64,000 nucleotides of DNA, taken from Comamonadaceae bacterium OTU4NAUVB1. GTDB lineage: Bacteria; Pseudomonadota; Gammaproteobacteria; Burkholderiales; Burkholderiaceae_C. The number at the start of each line of letters is the position of its first letter. Position 1 is the stretch's first letter. The stretch lies in assembly GCA_024372625.1 (NCBI GenBank), contig CP099604.1:225856-289855 (forward strand), in the 5' to 3' direction. The translations under genes were made by a program, and so were the position numbers. A model generated the notes under the pieces. It did no database searches, was not told the origin of the DNA, and saw only the letters and a list, made by a program, of their open reading frames with translations. Of this stretch, positions 8,957 to 17,386 are shown one piece after another.

Positions 8957-10369
8957 ATGCCCGATCCCCGCCATCCCCCCACCCCCGCGACGCCCGCGAC
9001 GCCTGCGGCCGTCCCGCCGACGCCCGCACCCACTCGCCGCCTGGAAGACCCGGTGGAGAGCGCCACGGACCGCGCGGCCGACCTGCGCGAGCCGGCCGGC
9101 ACCGACACCGCCGCCCCCGTCGCACCCGCCACGTCCCCCGCCGCGCCGCCGCCCTCCGCCGTCGCCGCGCCGCCCGCGGCGACCCCCGCCGCGCCGACCG
9201 GCTGGGCGCCGCCGCGCCATGGCTGGATCGGCACCACCGTGACGCTGGTGGTCGCCCTGCTGGGCATCGCGGTGGTGCTCTACGCCTGGCAGCTGCCGCC
9301 CTTCACCAGCGCCGTGGAGAGCACCGACAACGCCTACGTGCGCGGCCGGACCACCCTGGTCAGCCCGCAGACCAGCGGCTACGTCGCGCAGGTGCCGGTG
9401 CAGGATTTCCAGCGCGTGCGCGCCGGCGACGTGCTCGCGCGCATCGACGACCGCATCTACCGCCAGCGGGTCGAGCAGGCCCGCGCCACGCTGGCCGGCC
9501 AGGAAGCGAGCCTCGCCAACTCGGCCCAGACGCGGCGCTCGCGCGAGGCGACGGTGGCGTCGCAGCAGGCCGGCATCGCCAACGCGCGGGCCCAGCTGGC
9601 GCGCGCGCAGGCCGACATGGAGCGGGTCGACGTGCTGGTGGCCGAAGGCTCGGTCTCGCTGCGCGAGCGCGACCAGACGCGCGCCGTGCTGCGCCAGGCC
9701 CAGGCCGCCGTCGAGCAGGCCCGCGCCGCGGCCGAGATCGCGCGGCAGGACGTGCGCTCGGTCGGCGTCAACCGCGCCGGCCTGGAGGCCGCCGTCGAGA
9801 GCGCGCGCGCCGCCCTGGCGCTGGCGGAGATCGACCTGGCCAACACCGTGATCCGGGCGCCGGACGACGGCCGGCTCAGCGAGGTCGGCGTGCGCGCCGG
9901 GCAGTACGTGACCGCCGGCACCCAGCTGATGTTCCTGGTGCCCGACCGGCTGTGGATCATCGCCAACTACAAGGAGGCGCAGACCGCCGCCATGGCGCCG
10001 GGCCAGCCGGTGCGCTTCCGCGTCGACGCGCTGGACGGCAAGGCGCTGCTCACCGGTCGCGTCGAGCGGCTCGCGCCGGCCGCCGGCTCGGAATTCGCGG
10101 TGCTCAAGCCCGACAACGCCACCGGCAACTTCGTCAAGGTCGCCCAGCGCATCGCCGTGCGCATCGCCATCGACCCGGACCAGCCGGGCGTCGAGCGCCT
10201 GCGGCCGGGGATGTCGGTGGAGACGCGGGTCGACACCACGGCGCCGGCCGGGACGGGCCGTGGCGAGCCGGGCCCGACCGCCGGCGCAGGGGCCGCACCG
10301 GATGCCGGAGTGCCCACGGGGGCGGACGCGGGCACGGGCACGGACGTGGGCCCCGGAGCACGCCGATGA
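8957..10369 (+). CDS. EmrA/HlyD-family membrane fusion protein of the MFS pump
   Basis: A 470-residue periplasmic adaptor. The first 85 residues are an unusually long cytoplasmic Ala/Pro/Thr-rich tail. One TM helix follows (TVTLVVALLGIAVVLYAWQL), then the EmrA hallmark TDNAYVRGRTTLVSPQTSGYV, a long coiled-coil hairpin (about 165-285) and the second lipoyl half (VIRAPDDGRLSEVGVRAGQY). The C-terminus ends in a Gly/Ala/Thr-rich stretch. It sits between the MFS pump and the outer-membrane factor, and its stop codon overlaps the next ATG. The family exports drugs, fatty acids or siderophores; the substrate here is unknown. Confidence 0.93.
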   Translation: MPDPRHPPTPATPATPAAVPPTPAPTRRLEDPVESATDRAADLREPAGTDTAAPVAPATSPAAPPPSAVAAPPAATPAAPTGWAPPRHGWIGTTVTLVVALLGIAVVLYAWQLPPFTSAVESTDNAYVRGRTTLVSPQTSGYVAQVPVQDFQRVRAGDVLARIDDRIYRQRVEQARATLAGQEASLANSAQTRRSREATVASQQAGIANARAQLARAQADMERVDVLVAEGSVSLRERDQTRAVLRQAQAAVEQARAAAEIARQDVRSVGVNRAGLEAAVESARAALALAEIDLANTVIRAPDDGRLSEVGVRAGQYVTAGTQLMFLVPDRLWIIANYKEAQTAAMAPGQPVRFRVDALDGKALLTGRVERLAPAAGSEFAVLKPDNATGNFVKVAQRIAVRIAIDPDQPGVERLRPGMSVETRVDTTAPAGTGRGEPGPTAGAGAAPDAGVPTGADAGTGTDVGPGARR

Positions 10370-11778
10370 GCGGCCATCACGCGCGCGGACGTTCCCCGGC
10401 GGCCCTGCCGGCGTGCCTGGCCGCGCTGCTGCTGGTGTCCGCCTGCGCCGCGCCGCCCGCGCCGGCCGTGCCCGACGCCGCGACCGTGGCGCCGCCGCCC
10501 GCCTGGCGCACGCCGGCGGACGTCGCCGGCCCGCCGATCGATCCGCGGTGGTGGCGCGCCTTCGGCGACGACACCCTCGCGCGGCTGGTCGACCAGGCGC
10601 TGGCGCGCAACACCGACATCGCCACGGCCGTCGCCCGGCTGGCCGAGGCCCGCGCGCAGGCGGCGCTCGCGCGGGCCCAGCTCGCGCCCTCGCTGGACCT
10701 GGGCGCGTCGGCCAGCCGCACCCGCAGCCTGAGCGCCGTCACCGGCCAGCCGGTGACATCGACCTCGGCCCAGCCGCAGCTCCAACTGGCGTACGAGGTG
10801 GACCTGTTCGGCCGCCTGGCCGACCTGAGCGAGGCCTCGCGCGCCGCCTTCCTGGCCAGCGCCACCGCGCGCGACGCCACGGCGCTGAGCGTCGCAGCCG
10901 CCACGGCCGGCGGCTACCTCACGCTGCGCGGCCTCGACGCCCGACTGGAGGTCGCCCGGGAGACGCTCGCCGCCCGCACCGAGGCGCTGCGCCTGGCGCG
11001 CTCGCGCGCCGAGGCCGGCTACACCTCGCAGCTGGAACTGCGCCAGGCCCAGGTCGAACAGGAATCCGCCGTGCAGCTGGTGCCGCAGCTGCGGCTCGCC
11101 ATCGCGCGGCAGGAGAACGCGCTGGCCCTGCTGCTGGGCGAGGCGCCCGGCGACGTCCCGCGTGGCGCGCCCCTGCTGGCGATGCGCCTGCCGCCCGTGC
11201 CCGCCGGCCTGCCGGCCGACGTGCTGCGCCGCCGCCCCGACATCGCGCAGGCCGAGTACGCGCTGGCCGCCACCGACGCCACCCTGTCGGCCACCCGCAA
11301 GCAGTTCCTGCCCGCCGTGCGACTGACCGGCAGCACCGGCGTGCTCCTGTTGAATTCGCTGTCCGACCCGACGACGCTGTGGACGCTGGGCGGCAGCGTG
11401 CTGGCGCCGTTGTTCTCCGGCGGGCGGCTGCGGGCCCAGGCCGAGGTGGCCGTCGCGCGGCGCGACCAGGCGGCCTTCGCCTACCGCCGCACCACGCTCA
11501 CCGCCTTTCGCGAGGTCGAGGACGCGCTGGCGGGAGTCGCCCGGCTGGCCGAACAGGGCGCGAGCCTGGAGCGGCAACGCGCGCTGCTGAGCGACACGCT
11601 GCGGCTGGCGACCAGCCGGTACCGGGCGGGGTACGCGACGTACCTGGAACAGCTCGACGCGCAGCGGGGGCTGCTGGGGGCCGAGTTGTCGCTGCTGCAG
11701 GCGCGGGCGGACCTGCTGAACGCGGCGGTGTCGCTCTACCAGGCGATGGGCGGTGGGTGGGACGCCGGCGGTGGGTGA
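10366..11778 (+). CDS. Outer-membrane factor lipoprotein of the EmrAB-like system (NodT family)
   Basis: A 470-residue TolC-type channel paralogous to the one at 4868-6283. The N-terminal signal ends in a lipobox around LLVSACA. Family motifs include RWWRAFGDDTLARLVDQAL, YEVDLFGRLADLSEA and RRRPDIAQAEYALAATDATL. Its ATG overlaps the adaptor stop codon (ATGA), so it is the last gene of the pump-adaptor-OMF operon. Having its own OMF means this export system need not share the OprM-like protein of the upstream RND operon. Confidence 0.93.
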   Translation: MSGHHARGRSPAALPACLAALLLVSACAAPPAPAVPDAATVAPPPAWRTPADVAGPPIDPRWWRAFGDDTLARLVDQALARNTDIATAVARLAEARAQAALARAQLAPSLDLGASASRTRSLSAVTGQPVTSTSAQPQLQLAYEVDLFGRLADLSEASRAAFLASATARDATALSVAAATAGGYLTLRGLDARLEVARETLAARTEALRLARSRAEAGYTSQLELRQAQVEQESAVQLVPQLRLAIARQENALALLLGEAPGDVPRGAPLLAMRLPPVPAGLPADVLRRRPDIAQAEYALAATDATLSATRKQFLPAVRLTGSTGVLLLNSLSDPTTLWTLGGSVLAPLFSGGRLRAQAEVAVARRDQAAFAYRRTTLTAFREVEDALAGVARLAEQGASLERQRALLSDTLRLATSRYRAGYATYLEQLDAQRGLLGAELSLLQARADLLNAAVSLYQAMGGGWDAGGG

Positions 11779-11830
11779 CGGCCGTCGACGTGCCGCCGGC
11801 CGTCCGTCGGGGGACCGGCCGGAGGACCGG

Positions 11831-13240
11831 TCAGAGGGCCGGCCGGAGGTCGCGCACGGCGCTCGCCGATTCGAGCGATGAAGCGGCGTGCAGCAGCGTC
11901 GCCTCGCCCCCCCAGGTCGATGCCAGCTGCACGCCGATGGGCATGCCGTCGCGGCTCGTCCCGAACCGCATCGACAGGCCCGGCAGACCGGTCAGGTTGA
12001 GCGGCACGGTCGAACCCTGAAGGTAGGTCGCGTCCACCGTCTGGCCGTCGATGACGAAACGGGTGGTGCCGTGCGGCTGGGCGGGGATCGGCTGGACGGG
12101 CGTCAGCAGCACGTCGTGGCGCGAGAAGAAGTCCGCGAAGCCGTCCCTCAGCCGCTCTGCCGCCTGTTCGGCCTCGATGTAGTCCTTCATCGACGTGTCG
12201 GGCGTGGCGAGCATGGTCCTGGCCATCCGGTAGATCTCGTCGTCGCTCCGGCCCGCCGTGGCCTCCGCGAAGGCCGGCTTCATCTCCATCACGTGGAGGC
12301 GATTGAAGACGTCGAGCGCGAAGTCCCGTTCGAGCGCGGGTATGCGCACCGCCTCCACGACGCAGCCGATGCCCTGCAACGCATCAGCCGCGGCCTTCAC
12401 GGTCGCGGCGACTTCCGGGTCGATCGGCCCGAAGCCCGGCCCCACCAGCCAACCCACGCGCAGCGGGCGGGCCAGCGGACGGTCGATGCGCCCGTCGAAC
12501 GCGCCCACGCTCGAGGAAAACCCATCCGCCCCGTCCGGTCCGGCCAGGAGCGAATAGGCCAGCGCCACGTCGCGCACGCTGCGCGCCATGGGTCCGACAT
12601 GCCAGAAACGACGGGGCGCACGCGGCCAGATCCCCGTCATGGGCACCCGGCCGTGGGTCGCCTTCAGCGACGTGATGCCGGTCTGGGCGGCCGGTCCGCG
12701 CACGGAGATCGCCAGGTCGGTGCCCAGGCCCAGCGGCGACATGCCCGCCGCGATGGCCGCCGATTCGCCGCCGCTCGACCCGCCGGGCGTGCGCGCCAGG
12801 TTCCAGGGATTGCGGGTCAGGCCGGACAGCAGGTTGTCGCTCTCGATCCAGTAGGAGAACTCGGGCAGGTTCGTCTTCGCAAGCAGGATCCCGCCGGCGC
12901 GCTTCAGGCGCGCGACGCTCGTGGCATCCGATTCCGGGGTCCGTCCCTTGAAGATGGGCGAGCCACGATGCGTCGGCACCCCCGCGGTGTCGATCGAATC
13001 CTTCACGGTGAACGGCACCCCGTGCAGCGGCCCGAGTTCGGCGCCGGCCAGAACGGCGGCCTCCGCGATCCTGGCGGCCGCCCGTGCGTCGCCGGCGACG
13101 GTGACGATCGCATTGACTCGGGGATCGACGGCGTCGATGCGGTCGAGGTGGGCCTGCACGACCTCGACCGGCGAGACCTCCCGGCGACGGATGAGTTCGG
13201 CCAGCCGGGTGGCGTCGCAATGAATGAGGTCGGATGGCAT
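11831..13240 (-). CDS. Amidase signature (AS) family hydrolase
   Basis: A 469-residue amidase of the AS superfamily, which hydrolyses amides by a Ser-cisSer-Lys triad. The Lys is in PFTVKDSIDTAG, the cis-Ser in TPGGSSGGESAAIAAG, and the nucleophile Ser in LAISVRGPAAQTG, where the usual GGSIR reads AISVR. Length matches stand-alone amidases, and there is no GatB/GatC nearby, so this is catabolic rather than tRNA-dependent. It is divergent from a TetR regulator, and the 160-bp gap holds two matching palindromes, one only 14 bp before the ATG, so it is very probably repressed by that regulator. Substrate unknown. Confidence 0.92.
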   Translation of the reverse strand: MPSDLIHCDATRLAELIRRREVSPVEVVQAHLDRIDAVDPRVNAIVTVAGDARAAARIAEAAVLAGAELGPLHGVPFTVKDSIDTAGVPTHRGSPIFKGRTPESDATSVARLKRAGGILLAKTNLPEFSYWIESDNLLSGLTRNPWNLARTPGGSSGGESAAIAAGMSPLGLGTDLAISVRGPAAQTGITSLKATHGRVPMTGIWPRAPRRFWHVGPMARSVRDVALAYSLLAGPDGADGFSSSVGAFDGRIDRPLARPLRVGWLVGPGFGPIDPEVAATVKAAADALQGIGCVVEAVRIPALERDFALDVFNRLHVMEMKPAFAEATAGRSDDEIYRMARTMLATPDTSMKDYIEAEQAAERLRDGFADFFSRHDVLLTPVQPIPAQPHGTTRFVIDGQTVDATYLQGSTVPLNLTGLPGLSMRFGTSRDGMPIGVQLASTWGGEATLLHAASSLESASAVRDLRPAL

Positions 13241-13253
13241 GGAATTCCTTCTA

Positions 13254-13269
13254 TCTATCAGTTGGTAGA
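13254..13269. promoter_or_regulatory. Probable TetR operator 1 (TCTATCAGTTGGTAGA)
   Basis: A 16-bp imperfect palindrome just upstream of the amidase ATG. It matches the perfect palindrome at 13311-13326 in 14 of 16 positions and lies 57 bp from it, in the gap between the divergent amidase and TetR genes. This pairing is what an autoregulated TetR repressor normally shows. Confidence 0.72.
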
Positions 13270-13310
13270 CATCGGATGCTAAAGGCCTGATTGATGCTGG
13301 TCAACAACTA

Positions 13311-13326
13311 TCTATCAATTGATAGA
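13311..13326. promoter_or_regulatory. Probable TetR operator 2 (TCTATCAATTGATAGA)
   Basis: A perfect 16-bp palindrome in the amidase/TetR gap. If ATG 13329 were the regulator start, this operator would cover its ribosome-binding site, which supports GTG 13401 as the true start. Binding here could repress both divergent promoters. Confidence 0.75.
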
Positions 13327-13400
13327 CGATGTCCTGCGGATTAGAATCGGCCGATCCGTCCGTCGTCCGACACGGAGCACCGACACAGCGAGGCATCGAC

Positions 13401-13997
13401 GTGAGCCTGAATTCGAGGGAAGCCATCCTGGCCGCCGCCCAGCGGACCGCGCAGGTGCGCGGGTACGGCGGTCTGAACTTTCGCGATCTCGCGCACGAGG
13501 TCGGCATCAAGAGTTCGAGCGTCCACTACCACTTTCCGAGCAAGGCCGACCTGGGGGCCGCGGTGGCGAAGCGGTACTGGGAGGACACGGCCGCGCGGCT
13601 CGACGCCCTGGCCGCCGGGACCCCGGACCCGTGGGTCTGCCTGCGCGACTACCCGGGCATCTTCCGCATGTCGCTCGAAAACGGGAACCGGCTGTGCCTG
13701 TGCAGCTTCATGGCCGCCGAGTACGACGACCTGCCGGACGCCGTCAAGAAGGAAGTCCAGACCTTCGCCGATGTCAACGTGGCTTGGCTCCGGAAGGTCC
13801 TGATCGCCGCGGGCGTCGCGAATGCCGAGGCGGGCGAACTGCGCGCCCGCGCCATCTTCGCGGCCATCGCCGGCGCGCAGCTCATCGCCCGCAGCCGTGG
13901 CGACATCACGCTTTTCGACGCGATGATCGAGAGCTACCGCGTCTCGGGGTTGTTCGGGCTTTCCCCGGAGCGTTCCGACCGGGTGGCCCCGGCGTAG
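13401..13997 (+). CDS. TetR/AcrR-family transcriptional regulator
   Basis: A 198-residue repressor. Residues 4-50 are a TetR helix-turn-helix (REAILAAAQRTAQVRGYGGL, then FRDLAHEVGIKSSSVHYHF), and the rest is the variable ligand-binding helical domain. GTG 13401 is chosen because the earlier in-frame ATG (13329) abuts an operator palindrome and the conserved fold only begins after the GTG. It is divergent from the amidase, with two copies of one palindrome between them, so it probably controls the amidase and itself. The ligand is presumably an amide or its product (inference). Confidence 0.88.
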   Translation: MSLNSREAILAAAQRTAQVRGYGGLNFRDLAHEVGIKSSSVHYHFPSKADLGAAVAKRYWEDTAARLDALAAGTPDPWVCLRDYPGIFRMSLENGNRLCLCSFMAAEYDDLPDAVKKEVQTFADVNVAWLRKVLIAAGVANAEAGELRARAIFAAIAGAQLIARSRGDITLFDAMIESYRVSGLFGLSPERSDRVAPA

Positions 13998-14053
13998 CCC
14001 GAGCCTTCCTGCGCGACGCGGGCAACCCTGTGCGCGGGGTGGAGTCGACGGGT

Positions 14054-14071
14054 CCGAGGACGGCTCCTCGG
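14054..14071. terminator. Hairpin between convergent TetR and RES genes
   Basis: A perfect 7-bp stem (CCGAGGA / TCCTCGG) with a 4-base loop lies in the 103-bp gap between two convergent genes. No T-run follows, so it is at best a weak or Rho-assisted terminator. Confidence 0.3.
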
Positions 14072-14100
14072 CATCGGCGATGGCGCGCGTGCCATGGCGT

Positions 14101-14763
14101 TCAGATCGACCACGGCGCGATCCCCGCGCCCATGTCGTCCAGCACCTCCACGATCAGCGCCTCGTGGTCCTGGAGCGGATCCGGCCCGCCGAGGGCGATC
14201 ACGTCCGAGGCATCGAGCCGATCGCCGAAGAGCAGGATCACCTGACGGCTGTTGTCCCGCCGGGACATCCACCGCAGTCCCTGGGCCCTGGGCACGTGCC
14301 GCCAGATGTGGAGACCCCATTCGCGCGTCCGCGGGTAGTCGGGCATCCCGCCGTCGAAGAGGTCGGAAGGCACCAGCCCCGCCGCCTGAAGTCCGTGCGT
14401 GGTCATGTTGACGAGGTCCAGTTCCGCCACCCGGATGCTGCTCAGGTGAAGCGACTGGTCGTAGTCCCGCTGGATGTCGTGCAAGTAGCCCGTTGAAGGC
14501 GTCGGCACGTCGTGCAGCACGATCTCGGCGATCGCGCCGCGCGGGTCGTCGGCCGCGTAGAGGGTGGGGATCGGTCGGTTCGTGACGGGATCGACGAGCG
14601 GGCTGAAGCGGGCGTTGCCACGACCGGACGCGTTGAAGGCATCGGGCGCGTAGCGCCCGGTGGCCGCGTCGAAGGGATGCACGCGAAACCACACCCCGGC
14701 AGGGAGTTTCTTGGTGACGAACGGCGCGGGTGGTGGCGGATACGGACGCTCGGCGCTAGCCAT
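14101..14763 (-). CDS. RES-domain toxin (NAD-degrading type) of an Xre-RES module
   Basis: A 220-residue RES-domain protein. Conserved features are WFRVHP (Arg), the GRGNARFSPL block, TLYAADDPRGAIAEIVLHD (Tyr and Glu) and a downstream Ser-containing region. RES toxins of this family deplete NAD+ and are held in check by an Xre/MbcA-type partner. Its ATG (14761-14763) lies eight bases inside the end of the preceding antitoxin gene, so the pair is translationally coupled with the antitoxin first, the usual order for these modules. The frame is open and full-length, so the toxin looks intact. Confidence 0.86.
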   Translation of the reverse strand: MASAERPYPPPPAPFVTKKLPAGVWFRVHPFDAATGRYAPDAFNASGRGNARFSPLVDPVTNRPIPTLYAADDPRGAIAEIVLHDVPTPSTGYLHDIQRDYDQSLHLSSIRVAELDLVNMTTHGLQAAGLVPSDLFDGGMPDYPRTREWGLHIWRHVPRAQGLRWMSRRDNSRQVILLFGDRLDASDVIALGGPDPLQDHEALIVEVLDDMGAGIAPWSI

Positions 14764-15406
14764 GCACCGGCCCCACCCGGTGCTCCCGCGCGGCAGCGAC
14801 GACGGCGTCCGGGTCCGTCCCGATGACCTCGCGCGGGCGTCGACCGCCCAGGAATGCGTTGGTCGACTCGAACCAGGCGGCGATCCGGAAGGCTTCGTAA
14901 CCCTTGAGGATCTCCAGCACCTTCCTGACCGCCGGCAAGGGTTGCAGGGACGCGTCGAAGACATAGGCGGGGTAGATCTTGCGGCCACCGTGGTCGATGC
15001 CGAACACGGCGCCGGACTCCCGCCAGCGGCTGATCGTCCCGTGGGGATTGGCAGCACCCGGCGCCCGGCGCGCTCCGATCTCCGCGGCCGTGCTCCATTC
15101 GACGCCCTGCAGCACCCGCTCGATGGCGCGCCGCTCCAGGTCGATGCGGGTGGGCGCCGGGCGCCGGACCTCCACCTGATCGACCAGTTCCTGGACGGAA
15201 TCACGCTCCATCCGGTTGACGATCTCGCGCACCTTCACCTGCAGGGCCAACGGGTCCAGGCCATGGCCGCCGTCCGGTTCCGCCGCGTCATCGGAGGCCT
15301 TGCCGAACTCGCTGAAGATGATGCGGGTCGCTTCGCGCATGCCATCGATCCTTCCAAGGATGACACGCAGGGTGTCGTCGTGGTCTTTCAGGGCAGGGCG
15401 TCCCAT
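14756..15406 (-). CDS. Xre/MbcA/ParS-type antitoxin of the RES module
   Basis: A 216-residue partner of the RES toxin. The C-terminal region (about 150-205) has the ParS/MbcA toxin-binding pattern PLPAVRKVLEILKGYEAFRI followed by an FLGGRRPREVIG block. The middle (about 105-150) has a helix-turn-helix-like stretch ending in RWRESGAVFGIDHGGRKIY. The longer N-terminus is helical and charged. ATG 15406 is chosen because GGAG lies five bases upstream; a GTG immediately before it would be too close. Such antitoxins usually also repress their own promoter. Confidence 0.78.
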   Translation of the reverse strand: MGRPALKDHDDTLRVILGRIDGMREATRIIFSEFGKASDDAAEPDGGHGLDPLALQVKVREIVNRMERDSVQELVDQVEVRRPAPTRIDLERRAIERVLQGVEWSTAAEIGARRAPGAANPHGTISRWRESGAVFGIDHGGRKIYPAYVFDASLQPLPAVRKVLEILKGYEAFRIAAWFESTNAFLGGRRPREVIGTDPDAVVAAAREHRVGPVHG

Positions 15407-15620
15407 CACGTCTCCATGAGAAAAGAGAGACCATTTTACGTCTCATGATCCTCGCAGGCAAGGCGCCTCGAACGAGCGGGACCATGCACGTGCTTCGACA
15501 TTCCCGGCATCGGTGCAGGGCGGCCCCCCAGAGCGCGCCGACTTGCCCGCGCGGCCAACACCTACAAGACCCGGTGTCCGTCGCATCAGATTGATTCGGC
15601 AGTCAGGACAAGGAGAGCGC

Positions 15621-16166
15621 ATGACCACGACCCCCAGTCAAGCCCCGCCGTCTTCCGCCTTCGCCGGTCGCCTCCACGAGGTGCGATGCGCACTGCCCAT
15701 CGACCGCGAACCCGCCGACCTCCACCACCTGTGGCTGCAGCCCGAGACGCAGCGCACGGTGATGGCGCGCATCGCCGAGGTCACCGTCGCGGCCGACCGA
15801 TGGCACTGGAAAGCGCACGCGAAATGGATCGGCGACATCGAATGGGACTCGCGGGTCGTCGCCGACGAACCCGGCCGGCGCATCGCCTGGCGATCGCTGG
15901 ACGGGGCCGCGCTGCCCAACGAGGGCGAGCTGTCGTTCGCGCCGGGGCGACCGGGCTGGGGCACGGAGGCCCGGCTTGCCTGGCGCTTCGATCCGCCCGG
16001 CGGCCCGCTGGGCGATCTGGTCGTGCGCTTCGCGGACGCCCCGCACGCCATCGGCGCACTGATCCTGCGCCGCTTCAAGAGCCTGGCGGAGACCGGGGAG
16101 GTCCCCACGCTCGCGCACAACCCCACCACCCGGGACGACCCGGATCCCCTTGGAGCGTTCGCATGA
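15621..16166 (+). CDS. SRPBCC-family (polyketide cyclase/dehydrase-like) protein
   Basis: A 181-residue START/SRPBCC-fold protein that probably binds a hydrophobic ligand in a deep cavity. Family features are the strand WHWKAHAKWIGDIEWDSRVV, then RIAWRSLDGAALPNEGELSF, the EARLAWRFDPPGG strand and a C-terminal long helix. AAGGAG stands just before ATG 15621, which fixes the start. Its stop overlaps the start of the zinc dehydrogenase (ATGA), so it is the first gene of a three-gene operon with the dehydrogenase and a DJ-1-like protein. Exact role unknown. Confidence 0.8.
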   Translation: MTTTPSQAPPSSAFAGRLHEVRCALPIDREPADLHHLWLQPETQRTVMARIAEVTVAADRWHWKAHAKWIGDIEWDSRVVADEPGRRIAWRSLDGAALPNEGELSFAPGRPGWGTEARLAWRFDPPGGPLGDLVVRFADAPHAIGALILRRFKSLAETGEVPTLAHNPTTRDDPDPLGAFA

Positions 16167-17329
16167 GAGCCATCTGCTGGAACGGCGTGAACAAGCTCGC
16201 GGTCGAGACCGTTCCCGACCCCATCCTCGTGAATCCCGGGGACGCGATCCTCAAGGTGCGGCTGAGCACCACCTGTGGTTCGGACCTGCACTTCATCGAC
16301 GGCTACATCCCGACCATGAAGGAAGGCGACGTGATCGGCCACGAGTTCATGGGCGAGATCGTCGAGGTCGGCACCGGCGTGCGCAAGCTGCGCCAGGGCG
16401 ACCGCGTGGTCGTGCCCTCGTTCATCGGGTGCAACCACTGCTGGTACTGCGCCCATCAGCTCTGGTCGCTGTGCGACAACACCAACCCGCATCCGTACCT
16501 GCAGGAGCCGCTGCTGGGCTATCCGACGGGGGGCATCTACGGCTACACCCACGCCTTCGGCGGCTACGCGGGCTCGCACGCGCAGTACATGCGCCTGGTG
16601 CACGCGGACGCCAACTGCTTCCACGTGCCCGAGGGCGTGTCGGACGCGCAGGCGCTGTTCCTGTCGGACGCCGGACCCACCGGCTTCATGGGCGCGGACT
16701 TCTGCGGCATCGAGCCCGGCGACACCGTCGCCGTGTGGGGCTGCGGGGGCGTTGGGCTGATGGCGCAGAAGAGCGCCTTCCTGCTGGGCGCGGGGCGCGT
16801 GATCGGGATCGACCGCTTTCCCGAACGCCTGCGCATGGCGCGCGAACAGGTGGGCTCCGAAACCCTCGACTACACCGCCACCGACGTGGCCTACGCCCTG
16901 AAGGACATGACCGGCGGCCGGGGCCCCGACGCCTGCATCGACGCCGTCGGCATGGAGGCGCACGGCGAAGGCCTGGCGCACGCGTACGACCGCGTCAAGC
17001 AGGCGCTGCACCTGGAGACCGACCGCGGCGACGCCCTGCGCCAAGCCATCCTCTGCTGCCGCAAGGGCGGCACGCTGTCCATCCTGGGCGTCTACGGAAT
17101 GATGGACAAGTTCCCGATCGGCACGATCATGAACAAGGGCCTGACCGTGCGCACCGCGCAGCAGCACGGGCAGCGCTACCTGCCGCGGCTCCTGGAACAC
17201 GCGCAACGCGGCGAGCTGGACCCGTCCTTCCTGGCGACGCACCGCTTCTCGCTGGAGGACGGTCCGCGCGCCTACGAGATGTTCAAGAACAAGGAAGACG
17301 GCCTGGTGCGCGCGGTCTTCGAACCCTGA
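16163..17329 (+). CDS. Zinc-dependent alcohol/formaldehyde-type dehydrogenase (MDR superfamily)
   Basis: A 388-residue medium-chain dehydrogenase. The catalytic zinc region is LSTTCGSDLHFIDGYIPTM with IGHEFMGEIVEVG, the structural zinc cluster is GCNHCWYCAHQLWSLC, and the NAD(P)-binding loop is WGCGGVGLMAQKSA. Length and the long insert after the second zinc cluster resemble glutathione-independent formaldehyde dehydrogenase-like proteins. It overlaps the upstream SRPBCC gene by four bases and is followed after 57 bp by a DJ-1/PfpI gene. A role in aldehyde detoxification is inferred. Confidence 0.9.
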   Translation: MRAICWNGVNKLAVETVPDPILVNPGDAILKVRLSTTCGSDLHFIDGYIPTMKEGDVIGHEFMGEIVEVGTGVRKLRQGDRVVVPSFIGCNHCWYCAHQLWSLCDNTNPHPYLQEPLLGYPTGGIYGYTHAFGGYAGSHAQYMRLVHADANCFHVPEGVSDAQALFLSDAGPTGFMGADFCGIEPGDTVAVWGCGGVGLMAQKSAFLLGAGRVIGIDRFPERLRMAREQVGSETLDYTATDVAYALKDMTGGRGPDACIDAVGMEAHGEGLAHAYDRVKQALHLETDRGDALRQAILCCRKGGTLSILGVYGMMDKFPIGTIMNKGLTVRTAQQHGQRYLPRLLEHAQRGELDPSFLATHRFSLEDGPRAYEMFKNKEDGLVRAVFEP

Positions 17330-17386
17330 GCGGCAGTGCCGGCGGCACGACGCGACCGTGGAATCGACACCGGAACGGAGAAGGTC

